Under the pieces are notes generated by a model. It saw nothing but the letters and a program-made list of their open reading frames with translations, ran no database searches and was not told the DNA's origin. 64,000 nt of DNA from Olsenella sp. KGMB02461 (GTDB taxonomy: Bacteria; Actinomycetota; Coriobacteriia; Coriobacteriales; Atopobiaceae): assembly GCF_012584445.1 (NCBI RefSeq), contig NZ_JABAHI010000006.1, positions 267,592-331,591 on the forward strand, written 5' to 3'. Positions 60,301-64,000 of the stretch are shown one piece after another. Position 1 is the first letter of the stretch. Every line of letters begins with the position of its first letter. Both the position numbers and the translations under genes were made by a program.

Positions 60301-61030
60301 CGTCTTCGACTCCGCCGATGAATACGTCTTTGAGCTGAGACGCTTCTTGAAAGAACACCAAGACGATGAAAACAGAAGAAGAATTGAAGCGATGCCAGCC
60401 GGAAAATGGAACTATCTGCCCGAGCGAGAAATCCACCTGTTTGAAGGCCAGACTGAAAGCTCTCTGCCATCCGGCTCGTGTTTGGCTCTCGAGCGTGTCG
60501 AGGGGCATAGCGTCGTGTCGAACGAGCCGTTCAACACGACCATGTTTGTGAAGGTCGCCGCGACCGGAAGATATCCCGCCGAGATTGTCGAAGAGGTCGA
60601 AGCACTCGCGATGATCAAGACTGTGCCAGAGGATAACGAGCATCAGCGCGATACGATTGATCCGGGCCTAAGCCGAGACAGGGTATCCAAGCGTGCGAAC
60701 AGGATGGCGCGCGTCCGTGCCGAATCAAACGAAAACCTAAGGACGATCCTCCCATCGGAACAGAAGGCACTCACCGCCATCCAACCCTACCATCCAGGAG
60801 AAATCGATTTCCAGGCGCTTGTGCGCAAAGGAATCCGACGAGAACAGGATAACCGCGAGTTCAAGAAGATCGTTAGGCTTATCAACACCGACATGAAAGA
60901 GCGCGGGGTAATCACCTCCTCGACCAACATTCGTTTCATCGCACTAATGAACAAGCTCAACGAGCACATGTCCGAGGAGCAGCGAGCCGATATGATTGAA
61001 GACGTGCTCTTCTATGCGACCAAAAGATAG
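57338..61030 (+). CDS. PLD-nuclease-like/SNF2-type helicase
   Basis: 1,230 residues. The N-terminal ~200 form a phospholipase-D-like domain: LSIATGYWDLPGM, HAKAYIFGD (His132, Lys134) and GIIGSSNFTKAGL. An SF2 helicase of SNF2/HepA type follows: GLGKT (283-287), DEAH (364-367), LLLTATPINNSLMDFANQIQ, and in the second lobe LSEGQNLQDAGILINYDLHW with QRNGRINRLGS (from 899). The C-terminal ~200 residues are unassigned. Such proteins sit in phage-defence loci. AGAGGAAA precedes the ATG. The methylase gene starts 11 nt after its stop, so the two are one operon. Confidence 0.9.
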   Translation: MYPRLIDNKRQDLKSVLSDIISSGKYEHLSIATGYWDLPGMVDIIDGLTTFKSIRLLIGQEPLPHRYQKSLELDENDPDALFPDKNFAFDLEQLGKGKEHEVAELRNVARKLSTLMKDGTLEVKVFRSPRLHAKAYIFGDTGASEAVGIIGSSNFTKAGLTSNAELNWLEQDQHFVLFQPQNERQEHGHLSWFNEMWRDEEAEPWTGAFTEILEKSPVGDMMYGPYDVYIKTLMEVFPDELLPPKQLSDDTRDILYAFQDRNAGILLNKLQKMGVAMLSDSVGLGKTVTAGAVIKHYRESGAHRILVIAPAALRQQWYDDLGKHFGLDGNDFAVISMQNISEQERLIEEMRKPWVREVDLFVIDEAHNLRSPSSARYETILNLLDTSPDAPVLLLTATPINNSLMDFANQIQLGLRGSMVSIPVQYRNNDGVVQSIDFIDALRQIQAESKKAEKAGIEFDWSRYDSTLRSGLRHYLVRSTRQGVEAEGSLQKGGVQQHFPHTTVKQLPYRYADTIVENVQALCTDAQDKLFEGVDPLRLNLDLALEITQQTMHPLDLFVPVFAGKAKPPALDTSDDGAACMLFGQERSKSLIPSVFQIINFLGFVPYRPDLYRHRYYGKTKEQIRDLGLGSAEQTKISTQRTIHNILHVTWLKRLESSAAALLKSVDYYGKRLDIFEKYLDKGYIVSLSDAAELESEYGEDLDKAFSAYERSMREVQAALDAGEDITSMKIEGVEKREATSQEYKIDQLRKDISRDRGILYLLRTILRYMQDSDDNGKIHAFADEIKELVASGEHGKKVLVFSFFADTIDYLRETIPALMTEVPDFETRSAFLTGSNGGKTEEIACRFAPIAKKYTLKDGESEIDFLFATDVLSEGQNLQDAGILINYDLHWNPVRMIQRNGRINRLGSSYEDVEIVNMKPHDDLELYLNLVRRLERKIDTIKNSIGTDQSVLGEQENPIEFADFFSDDVNTASKAAETISISSQALDVFDSADEYVFELRRFLKEHQDDENRRRIEAMPAGKWNYLPEREIHLFEGQTESSLPSGSCLALERVEGHSVVSNEPFNTTMFVKVAATGRYPAEIVEEVEALAMIKTVPEDNEHQRDTIDPGLSRDRVSKRANRMARVRAESNENLRTILPSEQKALTAIQPYHPGEIDFQALVRKGIRREQDNREFKKIVRLINTDMKERGVITSSTNIRFIALMNKLNEHMSEEQRADMIEDVLFYATKR

Positions 61031-61041
61031 GGAGGCCCGGA

Positions 61042-64000
61042 ATGCCCAAGAACGAGTATGCAAAGCTGGACGAGCTTGTTCGTAGTCTCCATTCCGAGAC
61101 CGACCGCGATGCAAGCCTCGACATCGCTATAGAGGTAGCGAACGAGTTCATGCGAATCGTGTTCCCCAAGTCCGCTAAGGGCGAAAGGTGGTCGAGTGAA
61201 CTCCTCGAAGGCGAGGATCTCTTGGACGAGACGATCCCTGTGTCGAGCTTTCCCAACCAGAAAGTTGAGTCGTGGTTCGAGAAGCACCCCTACCTCGGGG
61301 GTGAGCGTACCGCTATGAGGCATTTCCATGACGACTCCGCCCCCATCGAGAGCAAATTCTACTGGCTGAACAAGAGCTCTGCGAAGTCTCGCGTTGCCGC
61401 CGGCGTAAGCTTGACGCCGAATTGGGAGGACAGCGACCTGACTAAGTTCCCCTCCTACAAGGTCGGCATCGATTTCTTCATGACCTCCAACGGGAGCTCC
61501 CTGCTCGTTGCCATCAGCAACGAAGGCAACCTGAGGGTAATGGAGCTCTCTGAAAGGCTGTCAAACACTCAGATCGATATCCTGCGCAACATCGATGGAG
61601 CCGCCGGTTTCGATGGAGTTGGCGACCTTGAGCCCCAGCGCACCATCCACAAAACACTCTGGGACGCCTTTGCACTCAAAGAAGTCAACAAGAAGTTTTA
61701 CGAGGGGATCTCCGAGCACTTCCAGATCCTCCTCCAGCATCTTCATGAAAACGCAGGTAAGCCACAGGAGGAGGCAAAGCTCTTTGCAAACCGCCTTATC
61801 GGTCGTCTACTGTTCATCTGGTTCCTGCGCAAGAAGGGCTTTATCAACGAAGGCATGGGTTACTTCGACCACAAGGGCATCCCCGCCACGGAGTATTACG
61901 AGAAATGCCTCAAGCCCCTCTTCTTTGAGACCCTGAACAAGCCCGCGGACGAGCGCCGCATCATTAATGGCAAGCTCGATCTCACAACTCCGTTCCTCAA
62001 CGGTGGCCTTTTTGATGCCAGACCGGGCGACTGGGCTGATGAGGTTGTGGACTTCCCGCCCGACTGGTTTGATTCCCTATACGCGCACTTCGACCAGTTT
62101 AACTTCACGACTGATGAGTCGACTCCCGAGTACGAGCAAGTCGCGATTGACCCTGAGATGCTGGGTCGCGTCTTCGAGAACCTTCTTGCTTCGCAACTCG
62201 ACGAAACCGGTAAAGAGGCCCGCAAGGCGAGCGGGTCCTTCTACACCCCGCGTGAGATCGTCGCCTACATGTGCAAAGAATCTCTGAGAGAATACCTGTA
62301 CGACGCTCTCGGCACCGAGGGCGCACGGGCAGGCGTTGATCGTCTGCTGGACATGACCGATCAGGACTTCGAGGTCAAGCATTCCGACGCGAAGAAGAGC
62401 CTTTGGGGCGCTGAGCGCACAGCGGAGATGACCGGTAAGGCGATACAGGCTCTCGACAACCTCAAGGTGGTTGACCCGGCGTGCGGATCGGGCGCATTCC
62501 CCATGGGCATGTTACAGCTGCTCACCAAGACCTATAACCGGCTTGGCTCGGGGCTGAATTCCTATGACCTAAAGATCCGGATTCTCGGCAACAACATATA
62601 CGGCATCGACATTCAACCCATGGCAGTGGAGATCTCTCGCCTCCGCGCTTGGCTTAGCCTTGTGGTTGACGAGAACAGCCCGAAGAATGTGCGTCCCCTG
62701 CCGAACCTTGACTTCAAGTTCGTGTGCGCCAACACCCTCGTGCCACTTGTGGAAAGCGGACCCCAGACGACACTCTTTGACGATTTCAACAATGAGGCCT
62801 TGGAGCGCCTTGACTCGATCATGAGCCAGGGTTATTACACCGCCACCGACCCTCAGGTGAAGATGAGGCTGAGAAAGGAATACCAGGACACCGTCATCGC
62901 TCTTGAGGAAGCAAGCAATATACAAGGGAGCAAGCGACTCAAGCAGCGGATGGAATGGAACCCCTTTGACTCGAGCCATAGCTCGGACTTCTTCGACGCG
63001 AAGATCATGTTCAACCTCTCGCAAGGTTTTGATATCGCCATCGGCAACCCACCGTACATCCAGCTCCAAAAGATGCAGCCAAAGGCAAAGAAGCTGTATC
63101 AGTCACTGGATTATGAAACCTATGAAAGCACCGGGGACATCTATGCGCTGTTCTATGAGCGCGGCGCCGAGCTTCTGCGCCCGAGCGGGGTGCTCTGCTA
63201 CATCACGTCGAACAAGTGGATGCGCGCTGCATACGGAGAATCCCTGAGGAACTTCTTCCTTTCAAAGACCAACCCGATTGCCTTAATCGACTTTGCTGGC
63301 ACGAAGGTATTCGAGTCAGCGACTGTCGATGTCAACATTCTGCTTGCGACGAAAGCCGGCAACTCTGGCACTGTTACGGCAACCATCATCCGTGACGATT
63401 GTCGCAACAATATGAGCGATTATGTTAAGCAGCATGCCGTCGAAAGTGCTTTCTCAAAAGGCGAGAGCTGGGTCGTGCTCAGCGAGATCGAGAGAAGCAT
63501 CAAGCGGAAGATTGAGGCCGTCGGCGTTCCGCTTCGCGAGTGGAATATAGGTATCAACTACGGCATCAAAACTGGCTGCAACGACGCATTCATCATCGAT
63601 GGGCATACGAAGGACAAGCTCATCGCCGAGGACCCGAGGTCCGCCGAGCTTATTCGACCGATTCTCCGTGGCAGGGATATCAAACGATATGGCTACACCT
63701 TTGCTGATCAGTGGATCATCGCTTCGCATAACGGATACAAGAAGAACGGTCGGAAAGTTCCACCGATTGACATCAATCACTATCCCGCAATCAAACGGCA
63801 TCTCGATCAGTACTGGGAAAAGATATCCAAGAGGAACGATCGCGGAGTAACGCCGTACAATCTCAGGAATTGCGCTTATATGGACGATTTGGATAAGCAG
63901 AAAATCGTCTGGGGAGAAATCTCCGACACTCCCAAGTTTTCTATTGACCTCAAGGGTGAATTTGCTCCCGAAGCAACCGTGTTTATGATGACCGGTAGAC
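61042..64000 (+). CDS. Adenine-specific DNA methylase, Eco57I/PglX-like (3' end outside window)
   Basis: 986 residues are visible and the frame is open to the edge. The N-terminal ~450 residues are helical and unassigned (LFANRLIGRLLFIWFLRKKG). The SAM-binding motif VVDPACGSGAFPMG is at about 476-489 and the catalytic NPPY at 669-672, defining an N6-adenine methylase of the gamma (motif I before NPPY) order. After about 800 a TaqI-like recognition domain begins (IKTGCNDAFIIDGHTKDKLI, LRGRDIKRYGY, KQKIVWGEIS). No PD-(D/E)xK nuclease is obvious. GGAGG lies six bases before the ATG. It probably modifies host DNA for the partner helicase system. Confidence 0.93.
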   Translation, partial: MPKNEYAKLDELVRSLHSETDRDASLDIAIEVANEFMRIVFPKSAKGERWSSELLEGEDLLDETIPVSSFPNQKVESWFEKHPYLGGERTAMRHFHDDSAPIESKFYWLNKSSAKSRVAAGVSLTPNWEDSDLTKFPSYKVGIDFFMTSNGSSLLVAISNEGNLRVMELSERLSNTQIDILRNIDGAAGFDGVGDLEPQRTIHKTLWDAFALKEVNKKFYEGISEHFQILLQHLHENAGKPQEEAKLFANRLIGRLLFIWFLRKKGFINEGMGYFDHKGIPATEYYEKCLKPLFFETLNKPADERRIINGKLDLTTPFLNGGLFDARPGDWADEVVDFPPDWFDSLYAHFDQFNFTTDESTPEYEQVAIDPEMLGRVFENLLASQLDETGKEARKASGSFYTPREIVAYMCKESLREYLYDALGTEGARAGVDRLLDMTDQDFEVKHSDAKKSLWGAERTAEMTGKAIQALDNLKVVDPACGSGAFPMGMLQLLTKTYNRLGSGLNSYDLKIRILGNNIYGIDIQPMAVEISRLRAWLSLVVDENSPKNVRPLPNLDFKFVCANTLVPLVESGPQTTLFDDFNNEALERLDSIMSQGYYTATDPQVKMRLRKEYQDTVIALEEASNIQGSKRLKQRMEWNPFDSSHSSDFFDAKIMFNLSQGFDIAIGNPPYIQLQKMQPKAKKLYQSLDYETYESTGDIYALFYERGAELLRPSGVLCYITSNKWMRAAYGESLRNFFLSKTNPIALIDFAGTKVFESATVDVNILLATKAGNSGTVTATIIRDDCRNNMSDYVKQHAVESAFSKGESWVVLSEIERSIKRKIEAVGVPLREWNIGINYGIKTGCNDAFIIDGHTKDKLIAEDPRSAELIRPILRGRDIKRYGYTFADQWIIASHNGYKKNGRKVPPIDINHYPAIKRHLDQYWEKISKRNDRGVTPYNLRNCAYMDDLDKQKIVWGEISDTPKFSIDLKGEFAPEATVFMMTGR

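Noticed and set aside
1..64000. tRNA or rRNA genes
   Set aside because: I looked for T-loop and anticodon-arm patterns and for conserved rRNA blocks and saw none; a covariance-model scan would be decisive.

Overview
The window looks like a chromosomal segment of a high-G+C, host-associated anaerobic actinobacterium, most like the Coriobacteriia (Olsenella, Collinsella, Eggerthella relatives). This is an inference from gene content: large sortase-type surface proteins, cell-wall-binding repeat proteins, oleate hydratase, a C69 dipeptidase, hybrid cluster protein with a Crp/Fnr regulator, a Zn-macrodomain/sirtuin pair, carbamate kinase, Ltp-type lipoprotein repeats, and Shine-Dalgarno sites of the GGAGG type before most genes. 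I saw no rRNA, tRNA or CRISPR array.

Layout. 0-5.4 kb: the 3' part of a transglutaminase-like surface protein with about 15 GW repeats, a nitroreductase, a sirtuin broken by an in-frame TAG, a Zn-macrodomain hydrolase, and two unassigned genes. 5.6-13.6 kb: regulators and transport, with a TipA-type MerR activator, a LytTR/DUF3021-like pair with a tidy promoter, a CPA1 antiporter, a GNAT, a WYL regulator converging on a GyrI-like protein, and an SDR dehydrogenase. 13.8-27.2 kb: surface and metabolism, with a giant C-type-lectin protein, an S10 peptidase, oleate hydratase, a lipoprotein, a DUF1893 protein and a second wall-anchored protein. 27.4-37 kb: a zone rich in gene remnants (SDR and aldo/keto reductase tails, an orphan Tat leader, truncated nadA, a DUF4143 ATPase tail) among intact tag, TetR, GNAT, C69 peptidase, msrAB, NfsA-like and HIRAN genes. 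37-46 kb: MFS exporter, HxlR/SnoaL pair, a repeat-dense intergenic region, hcp with its Crp/Fnr regulator, and a UvrA paralogue. 45.8-52.3 kb: toxin-antitoxin genes (phd with a broken doc; an intact dinJ-yafQ pair), MBL hydrolase with a YcxB-like partner, GNAT, carbamate kinase and an Ltp-repeat lipoprotein.

The right end (52.3-64 kb) differs: a twice-frameshifted MATE exporter, a degenerate IS3-type element with recognisable ends, two paralogous XRE regulators, a small RHH protein, a 1,230-residue PLD/SNF2-type helicase and an adenine-specific DNA methylase that runs off the edge. Helicase and methylase are 11 nt apart and look like the core of a phage-defence or restriction-modification system. 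A 9-base word, TGCCGAGAA, which I counted about 20 times in the first 52 kb, is absent from these last 12 kb. That supports reading the right end as an acquired island.
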